In this document: positions 8,129-18,096 of the stretch, piece after piece | How the letters are laid out: the number at the start of each line of letters is the position of its first letter | Numbering within the stretch: the stretch's first letter is position 1 | Source of the DNA: Lichenihabitans psoromatis | GTDB lineage: Bacteria > Pseudomonadota > Alphaproteobacteria > Rhizobiales > Beijerinckiaceae | Assembly: GCF_004323635.1 (NCBI RefSeq) | Contig: NZ_CP036515.1 | Coordinates: 3,225,501-3,289,500 of the forward strand | Direction of reading: 5' to 3' | Length of the DNA: 64,000 bases | The notes under the pieces: model-generated | Database searches by the model: none | What the model was told of the DNA's origin: nothing | What the model saw: only the letters and a program-made list of their open reading frames with translations | Translations under genes and position numbers: made by a program

Positions 8129-10309
8129 ATGGACAGGACAACGACCGCTGGTCTAAGCGTCGCGAACGAGCTTTACGCTTTCCTCGACGCGAAGGTGCTG
8201 CCCGGATCGGGCGTTCAAGCGGCTCGGTTCTGGACAGGTTTCGCGAGCTTGATCAAGGCGTTGGCGCCCCGCAATCGTGAGCTGCTTGCGATTCGCGACG
8301 ACCTGCAGGCGCGGATCGATGCCTACCATCGGGACGGCAAAGCGATGCAGGGCGAAGCCTATCTCGGGTTCTTGCGGGAGATCGGCTATCTGCTGCCCGA
8401 GGTGACGGATCAAGCGATCAGCACCTCCAATGTCGATGACGAGATCGCCCGCATGGCCGGGCCGCAGCTCGTCGTTCCGATGTCCAACGCCCGCTATGCC
8501 TTGAATGCCGCCAATGCCCGGTGGGGTAGCCTCTACGATGCGCTCTATGGCACGGATTCGATTCCCGACGAGGGTGATGCCGCGCGTGGCAAAGGGTTCA
8601 ACCATGCGCGGGCCGCCAAAGTGGTCGACGCCGCCAAGGCGTTCCTCGACAAGGCCCTTCCTCTGGAGCAAGGCTCCCACACGCAGGTGATCGGCTACTC
8701 GGTCGTCGATGGGTCGCTGAAAGCAGATCTGGCCAAGGGCTTGGCTCCGGTCGGCCTAAAGAACTCGGCGGCCTTCGTTGGCTATCGCGGCGCGGCACCC
8801 GCGCCAGAGGCCGTGCTTCTGGTTCACAACGGCTTGCATGTCGAACTCACGATCGATCGAACTCATGCGGTTGGTCGGTCCGATCCCTCCGGTCTTGCCG
8901 ATGTGGTTCTCGAAGCCGCCGTCAGCACCATCGTCGACATGGAGGACAGCGTTGCCGTGGTCGATGCCGCCGACAAGACCGCGATCTACACAAATTGGCT
9001 CGGCCTGATGGACGGCACGCTTTCGGCCACCTTCAAGAAAGGTGGCGAGACGCTGACACGGCACCTTAACAAGGACCGGGTCTATACGGCACCGGACGGC
9101 ACCGGCGAGGTGCGCTTGCCCGGTCGCAGCCTGATGCTGATCCGCAATGTCGGCCATCACATGTATACGGACGCGGTGCTGGACGCGGCCGGTCAGGAGA
9201 TCCCGGAAGGCTTTCTCGATGCGGTCGTCAGCGTTTTGATCGCCAAGCGCAATCTCGATGCACCGGCCGACATTCGCAACAGCCGCAAAGGCTCGATCTA
9301 TATCGTCAAGCCCAAGATGCACGGACCGGACGAGGTGGCGTTCGCGAACCAACTGTTTGGGGCGGTCGAGGATCTCGTCGGTCTGCCGCGCAACACGATC
9401 AAGATCGGCATCATGGACGAGGAGCGCCGCACCTCGATCAACCTCAAGGCTTGCATTGCGGCCGCGGCCGAGCGGGTCGTTTTCATCAACACCGGCTTCC
9501 TCGACCGGACCGGTGACGAGATTCACACCTCGATGCTGGCCGGTCCGGTCGTACGCAAGAACGACATGAAGAACATGAGCTGGATCAAAGCCTACGAGGA
9601 CTCGAACGTCGACAATGGCATCGCGATGGGTCTGGTGGGGCACGCGCAGATCGGCAAGGGCATGTGGGCCGCACCGGACCGAATGGCCGACATGCTGGTG
9701 CAGAAGGTCGCCCATCCGAAGTCTGGCGCCACGACGGCCTGGGTGCCTTCACCGACCGCCGCCACGCTGCACGCGATGCATTATCACGAGGTCGACGTGG
9801 CGGCTCGGCAAGCCGAGGTTGCGACCCGTCCACGTACGCCTGTCGACGCCATTTTGACCATCCCGGTGTCGCAATCGAATTGGGCACCGGAGGATGTGCA
9901 GCAGGAACTCGACAACAATCTGCAGGGAATCCTGGGTTATGTGGTGCGCTGGATCGACCAGGGCATCGGCTGTTCCAAGGTGCCGGACATTCACGATGTC
10001 GGGCTGATGGAGGACCGTGCGACGCTCCGCATCTCCAGCCAACACGTCGCCAATTGGTTGCAGCACGGCATCGTCAACGAGGCACAGGTCAATGAGACCC
10101 TGCAGCGGATGGCCGCCGTCGTTGATCGTCAGAATGCCGACGATCCTCTCTATCGGCCGATGGCGCCCGGCTTCGACGGCGAAGCCTTCGCGGCCGCCCG
10201 TGAACTCGTGTTCAAGGGACGCGAGCAGCCGAACGGCTACACCGAATGGGTGCTGCATGCGCGTCGACGCGCCGCCAAGCAGAAGGGCGCGGTCTCGGCC
10301 GAAGGCTAG
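8129..10309 (+). CDS. glcB: Malate synthase G
   Basis: A 726-residue monomeric malate synthase, the usual length for the G isoform (E. coli about 723). It condenses glyoxylate with acetyl-CoA to malate in glyoxylate and glycolate metabolism. Family blocks include the acidic motif [14 protein letters not shown] near 270, [29 protein letters not shown] and [11 protein letters not shown] near 465. AGGAG lies about eight bases before the ATG at 8129; a frame start 14 codons earlier lacks a site. The gene stands alone and is followed by a perfect inverted repeat. Phosphoglycolate phosphatase (60.8 kb) and PpdK (11.9 kb) in this window belong to neighbouring carbon routes. Confidence 0.96.
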   Translation: MDRTTTAGLSVANELYAFLDAKVLPGSGVQAARFWTGFASLIKALAPRNRELLAIRDDLQARIDAYHRDGKAMQGEAYLGFLREIGYLLPEVTDQAISTSNVDDEIARMAGPQLVVPMSNARYALNAANARWGSLYDALYGTDSIPDEGDAARGKGFNHARAAKVVDAAKAFLDKALPLEQGSHTQVIGYSVVDGSLKADLAKGLAPVGLKNSAAFVGYRGAAPAPEAVLLVHNGLHVELTIDRTHAVGRSDPSGLADVVLEAAVSTIVDMEDSVAVVDAADKTAIYTNWLGLMDGTLSATFKKGGETLTRHLNKDRVYTAPDGTGEVRLPGRSLMLIRNVGHHMYTDAVLDAAGQEIPEGFLDAVVSVLIAKRNLDAPADIRNSRKGSIYIVKPKMHGPDEVAFANQLFGAVEDLVGLPRNTIKIGIMDEERRTSINLKACIAAAAERVVFINTGFLDRTGDEIHTSMLAGPVVRKNDMKNMSWIKAYEDSNVDNGIAMGLVGHAQIGKGMWAAPDRMADMLVQKVAHPKSGATTAWVPSPTAATLHAMHYHEVDVAARQAEVATRPRTPVDAILTIPVSQSNWAPEDVQQELDNNLQGILGYVVRWIDQGIGCSKVPDIHDVGLMEDRATLRISSQHVANWLQHGIVNEAQVNETLQRMAAVVDRQNADDPLYRPMAPGFDGEAFAAARELVFKGREQPNGYTEWVLHARRRAAKQKGAVSAEG

Positions 10310-10330
10310 TCGGCCTCGCCGTCAAACCTG

Positions 10331-10374
10331 AGTTCCAACACTTTGGACGGAAAATCACGAAAAGTGTTGGAACT
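10331..10374. repeat. 14-bp perfect inverted repeat after glcB
   Basis: AGTTCCAACACTTT (10331-10344) is mirrored exactly by AAAGTGTTGGAACT (10361-10374) with a 16-base loop. It sits 21 bp after the glcB stop and about 55 bp before the end of the convergent hydrolase gene. It could serve as a bidirectional transcription stop although neither strand has a T run after the stem. A repeated intergenic element is another possibility, but I found no second copy in this window. Confidence 0.6.
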
Positions 10375-10431
10375 TGGTGGGTCGCATGACCGCGACCAAT
10401 TTAGATGCCACGCGCCCGCGCGTCGCAGGTC

Positions 10432-11691
10432 TTAGGTCTGCCCGGGTCGCAACTTGTAGAAGACGTGATGGCCGATCACGTCCATCTTCTTCAGGCGCGA
10501 GGCCCAGAATGGCCGGACGTATTTGGCGTGATAGTGGGTTGCACCGCCGACGTCCGACACATAGGCGCTCCCCTCGGTGACCTCATGCGCCACGCGGACC
10601 GCCTGAGCCCAGGCGTCGGTCTCGGTGATCCGCAGAGCCCGGCCTTCGCACGCGAAGGAAAACTGGCACGCATTGTGACGCTGTTGGTTCTGGAACACGA
10701 CGCCGCAGACCGATTGCGGATAAAGCCCGCTGCTGACCCGGTTCAGCACGACTTGAGCGACGGCCGCCTGACCTTCCTCGGGCTCGCTTCTGGCTTCGAA
10801 GTAAATCGCCTCGGCCAGACATTTCTGTTCGCTGGAGGCTTTGGTCAAATCGATCAAGGCCGCATAGTCCGGATGCGCTGGTGTGATACCGACCACGGTC
10901 GTGTTGCCGGTGACGACACCTTGCGGCCCGCGTGAGAATTTCGGCAACGCCGCGATCTCGACCGGGGTCGAGTCGCTTTCGACGGGCGTGGTCGAATCGA
11001 GCGCCAGGGCGCGCGCCACCGTCGGGGTCGAGCCATCCTGCATATGCGGTGTCGTGGCACCCGAGCCTTGCTGTGGCGACGCGTCGGACGACGATGGCGT
11101 GGTCGTCAGCGTCTTGCCGTCCGGCATCGGCACGAAAGTGGCGACACTCTCGGGACCGGGGGCGGGCCCTGCGTCCGGCGTGAAACTCATCGGCTCTGCT
11201 TGCGGGTTCTCATCGGAGAACACGAGACTCGCGCCGCGGGCGGCCTGGAGAGAACCAGCCTTGCGAAGCTTGGCGTCGAAGGTCGGTCGCAATCCAACCG
11301 TCGGATCGCCTTTATGGCTGCGATCGACGCTCGGGAAGATCTTGGCTTGTGGTTTGAGCGCCGGGTTCGGGTCGATCTCATCGGCCGCCGCCTGAAACTC
11401 GGACGGATCGCCGATCACGAGCCGGGCTTGCTGCACGACCTGATCGCCCTTCGGAAGCTGAAAATGGAACGCTTCGCCTGCATCGGTGGACGGAACCAGA
11501 ACCGCAGGAGCGGCGGCCGCATAGAGGCGGAACGATTGGCTTGCATCGACACGGGGATCCTGGCCGGCATCGGCCGCATAGGACACGAGCATGACGAGCG
11601 CGGCGCACCAGGGCGCCACCGTGCCGCAGGCCCAGGCTATGCGGGAGCGGCGCTTGACCTTGGTGCGGACGCCGATGCGTGAGGGGACCAT
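10432..11691 (-). CDS. SleB-type cell wall hydrolase
   Basis: A 419-residue envelope protein. An N-terminal hydrophobic segment (around residues 20-40, ending near SYAADAG) acts as signal or anchor, then a long low-complexity Pro/Thr/Ser-rich linker leads to a C-terminal hydrolase_2 domain (last ~130 residues: KCLAEAIYFEARSEPEEGQ, VVLNRV, CQFSFACEG, ATHYHAKYVRPFW). In Bacillus this domain cleaves spore cortex peptidoglycan; in non-sporulating Alphaproteobacteria it is a putative peptidoglycan lytic enzyme. GAAGGTA precedes the ATG at 11689-11691, so I rejected a start 12 codons upstream. It is convergent with glcB. Confidence 0.85.
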   Translation of the reverse strand: MVPSRIGVRTKVKRRSRIAWACGTVAPWCAALVMLVSYAADAGQDPRVDASQSFRLYAAAAPAVLVPSTDAGEAFHFQLPKGDQVVQQARLVIGDPSEFQAAADEIDPNPALKPQAKIFPSVDRSHKGDPTVGLRPTFDAKLRKAGSLQAARGASLVFSDENPQAEPMSFTPDAGPAPGPESVATFVPMPDGKTLTTTPSSSDASPQQGSGATTPHMQDGSTPTVARALALDSTTPVESDSTPVEIAALPKFSRGPQGVVTGNTTVVGITPAHPDYAALIDLTKASSEQKCLAEAIYFEARSEPEEGQAAVAQVVLNRVSSGLYPQSVCGVVFQNQQRHNACQFSFACEGRALRITETDAWAQAVRVAHEVTEGSAYVSDVGGATHYHAKYVRPFWASRLKKMDVIGHHVFYKLRPGQT

Positions 11692-11857
11692 GCCGTACCT
11701 TCGCCCAAAACCCCAGGGAGGACGCACCTATGATAGGCGCGGCTCCGATGCGGTGTCGGCCCAAGGGTTAATAACGCAACCGACCCTCGAGGCGAACCGC
11801 ACCGGAATTGTGGTTATCGAGCTTTAGGCTTGATGGAAGGTTAACGTGAGCTTGGCC

Positions 11858-14536
11858 TTAAGCGCCCTCCTGGACGCGAATACCCAGCGCCGCATGGGCG
11901 GCGGCGAGGCGCGCGATCGGCACGCGGTATGGCGAGCAGGAGACATAATCGAGCCCGACCTTTTCACAGAAGGCGATCGAGGCTGGATCGCCGCCATGCT
12001 CGCCGCAGATGCCGAGCTTGATGCCGGGGCGGGTGGCTCGACCGCGTTCTGCCGCGAGGCTGACGAGCTGCCCGACGCCCTCCTGGTCCAGCGTGACGAA
12101 CGGGTCAGCCGGCAGGATGCCCTTGGCCGTGTAAGGGCCGAGGAACGAGGCCGCATCGTCGCGGGAGATGCCGAGCGTCGTCTGAGTCAGGTCGTTGGTG
12201 CCAAACGAGAAAAATTCAGCGCTCTCTGCGATCTGGGCCGCCATCAAGGCGGCGCGCGGCAGTTCGATCATCGTGCCGATCTGGTAGGGGATCTTGACGC
12301 CGCTTTCCGTCTCGACCGCCTCTGCCATTGCGACGATGCGGGCTTTGGTGAGATCGAGCTCGGCCTTGGTCATGACCAGCGGCACCATGATTTCGGCCGT
12401 GACGGGTTGGCCGGTTTTCTTCTGCGCCAGCACCGCGCCCTCAAAGATCGCGCGGGCCTGCATCTCGGCGATTTCGGGGAACGCGATGGCGATGCGGACG
12501 CCGCGGAACCCCAGCATCGGATTAAACTCGTGCAGTTCCTGCGCCCGACGGCGCAGCTTCTCGGCGCTGGTTCCCATAGCGGTCGCGACCTCCGCCATAT
12601 CGGCATCGGTGTGGGGCAAAAATTCGTGCAGGGGCGGGTCGAGGAGGCGGATCGTGACCGGCAAGCCCGACATGATCTCGAACAGGTCGGCAAAATCCTG
12701 CCGCTGGATCGGCAGCAGCTTGGCGAGGGCCACGCGCCGCCCGGCCTCGTCATCGGCAAGGATCATCTCGCGCACTGATACGATTCGGTCCGCGTCGAAG
12801 AACATATGCTCGGTCCGGCAGAGCCCGATGCCCTCAGCCCCATATTTGCGCGCCGTTCGCGCATCGAGCGGTGTTTCGGCATTGGCCCGCACCTTCATGC
12901 GGCGCACGCCGTCTGCCCATTCCATGATGGTGGCGAAGTCGCCCGACAGTTCCGGCTCCAACATGTCGACCCGGCCTCTCAGCACCTGACCGGTGGAGCC
13001 GTCGATCGTGACGATGTCGCCCTTTTTGAGCACGACCCCGCCGCAGGTCAGCGTCTTGGCGGCGTAATCGACCCGGATCGACCCAGCGCCAGAGACGCAG
13101 GGCTTGCCCATGCCGCGCGCCACGACGGCCGCATGGGAGGTCATGCCGCCGCGTGTCGTCAAGACGCCTTCGGCCGCATGCATGCCGTGAATATCTTCCG
13201 GCGATGTCTCGACCCGAACCAGCACGACCTTCCGGCCCGCGACCTTCAGGGCTTCGGCATCGTCCGAGTTGAACACGATCTCGCCCGATGCGGCTCCGGG
13301 GGAGGCCGGCAAGCCGGTCGCGATCAGGTCGCGCTTCGCCTTGGGATCGATGGTCGGATGGAGCAATTGGTCGAGCGAGGCCGGGTCGATGCGTTTCACC
13401 GCCTCCTCGCGCGGAATCATGCCGGCCTGCGCCATATCGACCGCGATGCGGAGCGCCGCCTTGGCGGTGCGCTTGCCCGAGCGGGTCTGCAGCATCCACA
13501 ACTTGCCGCGCTCGACCGTGAACTCGATATCCTGCATGTCGCGGTAATGCTGCTCGAGCAGCTGTGTCGTGCGGACGAAATCAGCGAAGACGGACGGCAT
13601 CACCCGTTCCATCGAGGGTTTGTCCGAGCCGGCCGCGACCCGCGCCACCTCGGTGATGTTCTGCGGCGTGCGGATGCCGGCCACGACATCTTCGCCCTGC
13701 GCATTGACCAGGAACTCGCCATAGAGGGCGTTTTCGCCGGTTGAGGGGTTGCGCGTGAAGGCGACGCCGGTCGCTGAGGTCTCGCCCATGTTGCCGAACA
13801 CCATGGCCTGAACCGTGACCGCTGTGCCCCAAGCTTCGGGGATGGTGTTGAGGCGGCGATAGGTGATGGCGCGGGCGTTCATCCAGGACGAGAAAACGGC
13901 GCCGATTGCACCCCAGAGCTGCTCGTGCGGATCTTGCGGGAACGGTTTGCCGGTTTCGACAGCCACTTTCGCTTTGTAGTCGGCGACCACGACGCGCCAA
14001 TCGGCGGCCTGCAGATCGGTGTCGAGCATGGCGCCGCGACGCTCCTTGTGGTCCTCCAGAATGTCCTCGAAATGATGATGATCGAGATCGAGCACCACAT
14101 TCGAATACATCTGGATGAAGCGGCGATAGCTGTCATAGGCAAAGCGTTCGTCACCCGACGAGGTCGCGAGAGCCAGCACGGTTTCGTCGTTGAGGCCGAG
14201 ATTGAGCACGGTATCCATCATGCCCGGCATCGATGCGCGCGCGCCGGAGCGAACCGACACCAACAAGGGGTTGGCGGCATCGCCGAAGGTGCGTGACGCA
14301 AGCTGCCCGACATGTCCGAGCGCCGCGTCAATCTGCGGCTTGAGGTCCTCGGGATAGGCACGCCCGTTGGCATAGAAGGCGGTGCAGACCTCGGTCGTAA
14401 CCGTGAAGCCGGGCGGAACCGGTAAGCCCAAACTCGACATTTCGGCGAGGTTGGCGCCCTTGCCACCGAGCAGGTTGCGCATCCCGCTCTGGCCTTCGGC
14501 CTGGCCATCGCCGAACGTATAGACCCACTTCGCCAT
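11858..14536 (-). CDS. ppdK: Pyruvate, phosphate dikinase
   Basis: An 892-residue enzyme that interconverts pyruvate, ATP and phosphate with phosphoenolpyruvate, AMP and pyrophosphate. The full three-domain layout is present: N-terminal ATP-grasp (GGKGANLAEMSSLGLPVP near residue 25), the central phosphohistidine domain with GGMTSHAAVVARGMGKPCVSG (catalytic His), and the C-terminal PEP/pyruvate barrel ending with SFGTNDLTQTTLG and the catalytic Cys region LGICGEHGGDP. The ATG follows AAGGGACG. It is a single gene; the next gene upstream is the HdeD-like gene, about 70 bp away on the same strand. A long open frame on the opposite strand is a codon-bias shadow. Confidence 0.97.
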   Translation of the reverse strand: MAKWVYTFGDGQAEGQSGMRNLLGGKGANLAEMSSLGLPVPPGFTVTTEVCTAFYANGRAYPEDLKPQIDAALGHVGQLASRTFGDAANPLLVSVRSGARASMPGMMDTVLNLGLNDETVLALATSSGDERFAYDSYRRFIQMYSNVVLDLDHHHFEDILEDHKERRGAMLDTDLQAADWRVVVADYKAKVAVETGKPFPQDPHEQLWGAIGAVFSSWMNARAITYRRLNTIPEAWGTAVTVQAMVFGNMGETSATGVAFTRNPSTGENALYGEFLVNAQGEDVVAGIRTPQNITEVARVAAGSDKPSMERVMPSVFADFVRTTQLLEQHYRDMQDIEFTVERGKLWMLQTRSGKRTAKAALRIAVDMAQAGMIPREEAVKRIDPASLDQLLHPTIDPKAKRDLIATGLPASPGAASGEIVFNSDDAEALKVAGRKVVLVRVETSPEDIHGMHAAEGVLTTRGGMTSHAAVVARGMGKPCVSGAGSIRVDYAAKTLTCGGVVLKKGDIVTIDGSTGQVLRGRVDMLEPELSGDFATIMEWADGVRRMKVRANAETPLDARTARKYGAEGIGLCRTEHMFFDADRIVSVREMILADDEAGRRVALAKLLPIQRQDFADLFEIMSGLPVTIRLLDPPLHEFLPHTDADMAEVATAMGTSAEKLRRRAQELHEFNPMLGFRGVRIAIAFPEIAEMQARAIFEGAVLAQKKTGQPVTAEIMVPLVMTKAELDLTKARIVAMAEAVETESGVKIPYQIGTMIELPRAALMAAQIAESAEFFSFGTNDLTQTTLGISRDDAASFLGPYTAKGILPADPFVTLDQEGVGQLVSLAAERGRATRPGIKLGICGEHGGDPASIAFCEKVGLDYVSCSPYRVPIARLAAAHAALGIRVQEGA

Positions 14537-14607
14537 GCCGCGTCCCTTTGCCCTGCCTCACGCGGCAAGCGCGATCGCCCGCGCGCCGTCTTGCTTCCGA
14601 CTGCTTG

Positions 14608-15204
14608 TCAGAGCGACCGACGATGACCGATACGATAGCCGAAGATCATCCAAGTCAAACCGTAGAAGAGCAGGTCGATGCCAAGGAATGTGCCCAGCAC
14701 CAGCACGCTGTTGTTCGGCCAACCCGCCAGGATAAGCACACCGAGCAGCAACGTGACGGTGCCTGCGAGGATCACGGCGCCGCGTGAAGCGCTGCCGGTC
14801 ATTTTGAAGCCGAGATAGATGCGGAGCAGGCCGGTCGCGAACAGGCCCGCGCCGAGCAGGAGCGTGATAACCCCCGCCGCGACCTCGGGCAGAAGAATTG
14901 CGACGATGCCGGCGAGAATGTAGATGATGCCGGCCGCTTCCCACAGGAACATGCGTCCCCACGTGCGGGTCCGCATCCCAATGGCCACCTCGGCAAATCC
15001 GGCCATGACCATGAAGATGCCGATGAGAAGAACGGACGCGATGGTCGCGGTTTCGGTGAGCACCAGGGCGACGACGCCGAGGATCGCGCTAAACGCCCCG
15101 AACGCGACGATCCACCCCCAGCGGTGGCGGATCCGCTCCGCCGCGGCCCCAAGGGAATGAGGCCCGGTTCCAAGCGAAGGTCGAGGCGGGATCATATTGC
15201 TCAT
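14608..15204 (-). CDS. HdeD family membrane protein
   Basis: A 198-residue inner-membrane protein with six hydrophobic segments arranged as repeated helix pairs, matching the HdeD/DUF308 family (E. coli HdeD is linked to acid resistance). Typical blocks are GWIVAFGAFSAILGVVAL, FMVMAGFAEVAIGMR and WGRMFLWEAAGIIYILAG. The start MSNMIPP was chosen because GAAGGAA lies upstream at usable spacing; the longer frame is out of register with it. It is on the same strand as ppdK, 71 bp upstream, and could be co-transcribed with it. A stress role is inferred from the family only. Confidence 0.82.
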   Translation of the reverse strand: MSNMIPPRPSLGTGPHSLGAAAERIRHRWGWIVAFGAFSAILGVVALVLTETATIASVLLIGIFMVMAGFAEVAIGMRTRTWGRMFLWEAAGIIYILAGIVAILLPEVAAGVITLLLGAGLFATGLLRIYLGFKMTGSASRGAVILAGTVTLLLGVLILAGWPNNSVLVLGTFLGIDLLFYGLTWMIFGYRIGHRRSL

Positions 15205-15403
15205 GCGGCAGTTTATTCCTTCTCGCGTCGGCACTGATGCATGCATGACATTGACGAAGACTGAATGTCACACACGGGAGTATTCGACCATGATTCACAA
15301 GAGGCAAACCATTCGGTTCGCAGATTATTTGCGTGTGGCATCGGTTTCGGTGTAGCTCGAAACCAATGTGCATGTTCTGTCGCAAATTCAACGTGAGTTT
15401 TCT

Positions 15404-17344
15404 ATGACTGTCCAAACGCCGCTTCTCGATCGCGTTGCCACGCCGGATCTGCTGAGGCAATTGCCCGAGAGCGACCTGCGGCAGGTAGCGGACGAGTTGC
15501 GCGCCGAGACGATCAGTGCGGTTTCCGTCACAGGCGGGCATCTCGGTGCCGGCCTTGGCGTGATCGAGCTGACGGTGGCGTTGCACCACGTGTTCAACAC
15601 CCCGGCCGACCGCATCATCTGGGATGTCGGGCATCAAGCCTATCCTCACAAGATTCTGACCGGACGTCGCGACCGCATCCGGACGTTGCGTCAGGGCGGC
15701 GGCCTCTCCGGCTTCACCAAGCGCAGCGAAAGCGAATATGATCCGTTCGGCGCCGCCCATTCCTCGACCTCCATCTCGGCAGGTCTCGGCATGGCGGTCG
15801 CGCGCGATCTCGCCGGCGGCAACAACAACGTCATCGCGGTCATCGGCGATGGGTCGATGTCGGCCGGCATGGCCTATGAGGCGATGAACAATGCGGGCGC
15901 GATGCACTCGCGCCTGATCGTCATCCTCAACGACAACGATATGTCGATCGCACCGCCGGTCGGCGCGATGTCGGCCTATCTGGCTCGGCTCGTGTCTGGC
16001 GGCATGTATCGGTCGCTACGCGATTTCGGCAAACAACTCGCCAAGCACCTGCCGCAATTCATGTACGACAAGGCTCGGAAGACCGAGGAATATGCGCGCG
16101 CCTTCTTCACAGGCGGCACCATGTTCGAGGAACTCGGCTTCTTCTACGTCGGCCCGATCGACGGTCACAACCTCGACCATCTCCTCCCCGTCCTGAAGAA
16201 TGTACGTGACAGCGAGGCCGGCCCGGTTTTGATCCATGTCGTGACGCAAAAGGGGAAGGGCTATGCCCCGGCCGAGGCCGCGCCCGACAAGTATCATGCG
16301 GTGTCGACGTTCGACGTCATCGACGGCGCACAGGCCAAGGCCAAGCCGAATGCGCCGGCCTATCAACGCGTGTTCGGCGAGAGCCTGATCAAGGAAGCCA
16401 CCAAGGACGACAAGGTCGTGGCGATCACGGCCGCCATGCCGTCCGGCACCGGACTCGATCTGTTCGGCCAAGCCTTTCCGACCCGCACCTTCGACGTCGG
16501 GATCGCGGAGCAACATGCCGTGACGTTCGCGGCCGGCATGGCCAGCGAAGGCTTCAAACCGTTCTGCGCCATTTATTCGACCTTTCTGCAGCGCGCCTAT
16601 GATCAGGTGGTGCATGACGTCTGCATCCAGAATCTGCCGGTGCGCTTTGCGCTTGATAGGGCGGGGCTGGTCGGTGCCGATGGCGCGACCCATGCCGGGT
16701 CGTTCGATCTCGCTTACCTCGGCTGCTTGCCCAACATGATGATTATGGCGGCAGCGGACGAATCCGAACTCGTCCACATGGTCGCGACCCAAGTGTCTTA
16801 CGACCAGGGACCATCCGCTTTGCGCTACCCGCGTGGTGAAGGTGTCGGCATCGACATGCCGGAGGTCGGCATTCCGCTCGAGATCGGGAAGGGTCGCATC
16901 GTCCGTCACGGCAAGCAGATCGCGATCCTGTCGCTCGGGACCCGGCTGGCCGAAAGCCTCAAGGCTGCGGATCAATTGTCCAGCCTCGGCTTCTCGGCCA
17001 CGGTGGCGGACGCTCGCTTCGCCAAACCGCTCGACCGTGATCTGGTGCGCCAACTTGCCACGAGCCATGACGTTCTGATCACGGTGGAAGAAGGATCGGT
17101 CGGCGGCTTTGGTTCTTTCGTGTTGCACGCCTTGTCGGAAGATGGCCTGCTCGACGGCAACCTGAAGGTTCGCACACTCGTGCTGCCCGACGTGTTCCAG
17201 GATCACGACAAGCCCGACCGCATGTATGCGGCTGCCGGACTCGACGCGAAAGCGATCGTCGCCAAAGCGCTCGACGCGATCGGTCATACGGCGATCGTCG
17301 CCACCAAGCCCATCAAGCCGGTTCTGGCCCGGCGCGAGGGTTGA
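15404..17344 (+). CDS. dxs: 1-deoxy-D-xylulose-5-phosphate synthase
   Basis: A 646-residue TPP enzyme that condenses pyruvate and glyceraldehyde 3-phosphate into DXP, the first step of the MEP isoprenoid pathway and a precursor of thiamine and pyridoxal. Conserved residues include His46 and His77 ([14 protein letters not shown]), the TPP motif [18 protein letters not shown], and the catalytic Glu in [13 protein letters not shown]. Length is normal. ATG 15404 was chosen; a frame start 12 codons earlier adds an atypical N terminus. The ribosome site is weak (GTGAG). The tlyA gene follows 29 bp downstream and a methyltransferase after that, probably one operon. Confidence 0.96.
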   Translation: MTVQTPLLDRVATPDLLRQLPESDLRQVADELRAETISAVSVTGGHLGAGLGVIELTVALHHVFNTPADRIIWDVGHQAYPHKILTGRRDRIRTLRQGGGLSGFTKRSESEYDPFGAAHSSTSISAGLGMAVARDLAGGNNNVIAVIGDGSMSAGMAYEAMNNAGAMHSRLIVILNDNDMSIAPPVGAMSAYLARLVSGGMYRSLRDFGKQLAKHLPQFMYDKARKTEEYARAFFTGGTMFEELGFFYVGPIDGHNLDHLLPVLKNVRDSEAGPVLIHVVTQKGKGYAPAEAAPDKYHAVSTFDVIDGAQAKAKPNAPAYQRVFGESLIKEATKDDKVVAITAAMPSGTGLDLFGQAFPTRTFDVGIAEQHAVTFAAGMASEGFKPFCAIYSTFLQRAYDQVVHDVCIQNLPVRFALDRAGLVGADGATHAGSFDLAYLGCLPNMMIMAAADESELVHMVATQVSYDQGPSALRYPRGEGVGIDMPEVGIPLEIGKGRIVRHGKQIAILSLGTRLAESLKAADQLSSLGFSATVADARFAKPLDRDLVRQLATSHDVLITVEEGSVGGFGSFVLHALSEDGLLDGNLKVRTLVLPDVFQDHDKPDRMYAAAGLDAKAIVAKALDAIGHTAIVATKPIKPVLARREG

Positions 17345-17373
17345 GCGCGACGGCTGAGGGAAGCCAAACCGCG

Positions 17374-18096
17374 ATGTCGCAGCGAGCCGATGTCGCGATC
17401 GTTCAAGCCGGCTTGTTCGATAGCCGTGCCAAAGCCCGCGAGGCCATCGAGGCCGGGCTCGTCACCATCAACGGCATCGTGATCACCAAGGTGGCGACGA
17501 TGATCGGCGCCGATGCCGTCCTGGCCGCGACCCCTGCTTATCCGTGGGTCTCGCGTGGCGGCGTGAAACTCGCGGCCGCGCTCGATCACTTCGGCTTTGA
17601 TCCCTCCGGGCGCCGCTGCCTCGATGTCGGTGCTTCGACGGGTGGTTTCTCCCATGTGCTTCTGACGCGCGGTGCCGCCCACGTGACGGCGATCGATGTT
17701 GGGCGTGGACAGTTGCATCGGTCGCTGTCGACCGAGCCTCGGCTTCATCACAGCGAGGGTTTGGACGCCCGCGATCTCGATGCGGATCTGCTCGGCGAAC
17801 CGCCGACGCTCGTCGTCTGCGACGTCAGCTTCATTTCGTTACGGCTCGTTCTCCCGCATGTTCTCGCCCTTGCGGCCGAGCATGCGGACGTGGTGGCTCT
17901 CGTCAAACCGCAATTCGAGGCGGGCTTTGGTCGGGTCAAGAAAGGTGTCGTGCGCGACATCGCGATCCATGCGGAAGTCTGTGCCGAGATCGTTGCCCTT
18001 GTGACCGGACTCGGGTGGACGATGGTGGATGTGATCCCGTCTCCGATCGAGGGGCAGGACGGCAATCGCGAGTTCCTGCTGGGCGCGACGCGATGA
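17374..18096 (+). CDS. tlyA: TlyA family rRNA methyltransferase/putative hemolysin
   Basis: A 240-residue protein with an N-terminal S4 RNA-binding domain (ADVAIVQAGLFDSRAKAREAI region) and a C-terminal FtsJ-like Rossmann methyltransferase with the SAM motif DVGASTGGFSHVLL and the block VKPQFEAG. Mycobacterial TlyA 2'-O-methylates 16S and 23S rRNA; the hemolysin name is historical. GAGGGAAG precedes ATG 17374 by about nine bases; a TTG overlapping the dxs stop is a less likely start. The last four bases overlap the next gene (ATGA). Confidence 0.9.
   Translation: MSQRADVAIVQAGLFDSRAKAREAIEAGLVTINGIVITKVATMIGADAVLAATPAYPWVSRGGVKLAAALDHFGFDPSGRRCLDVGASTGGFSHVLLTRGAAHVTAIDVGRGQLHRSLSTEPRLHHSEGLDARDLDADLLGEPPTLVVCDVSFISLRLVLPHVLALAAEHADVVALVKPQFEAGFGRVKKGVVRDIAIHAEVCAEIVALVTGLGWTMVDVIPSPIEGQDGNREFLLGATR

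Noticed and set aside
12806..13744. Long open frame antisense to ppdK
   Set aside because: ppdK is complete with all catalytic motifs; the antisense translation is low in hydrophobic core residues and Arg/His-rich.
16016..17287. Long open frame antisense to dxs
   Set aside because: Same cause; dxs is intact and conserved on the plus strand.
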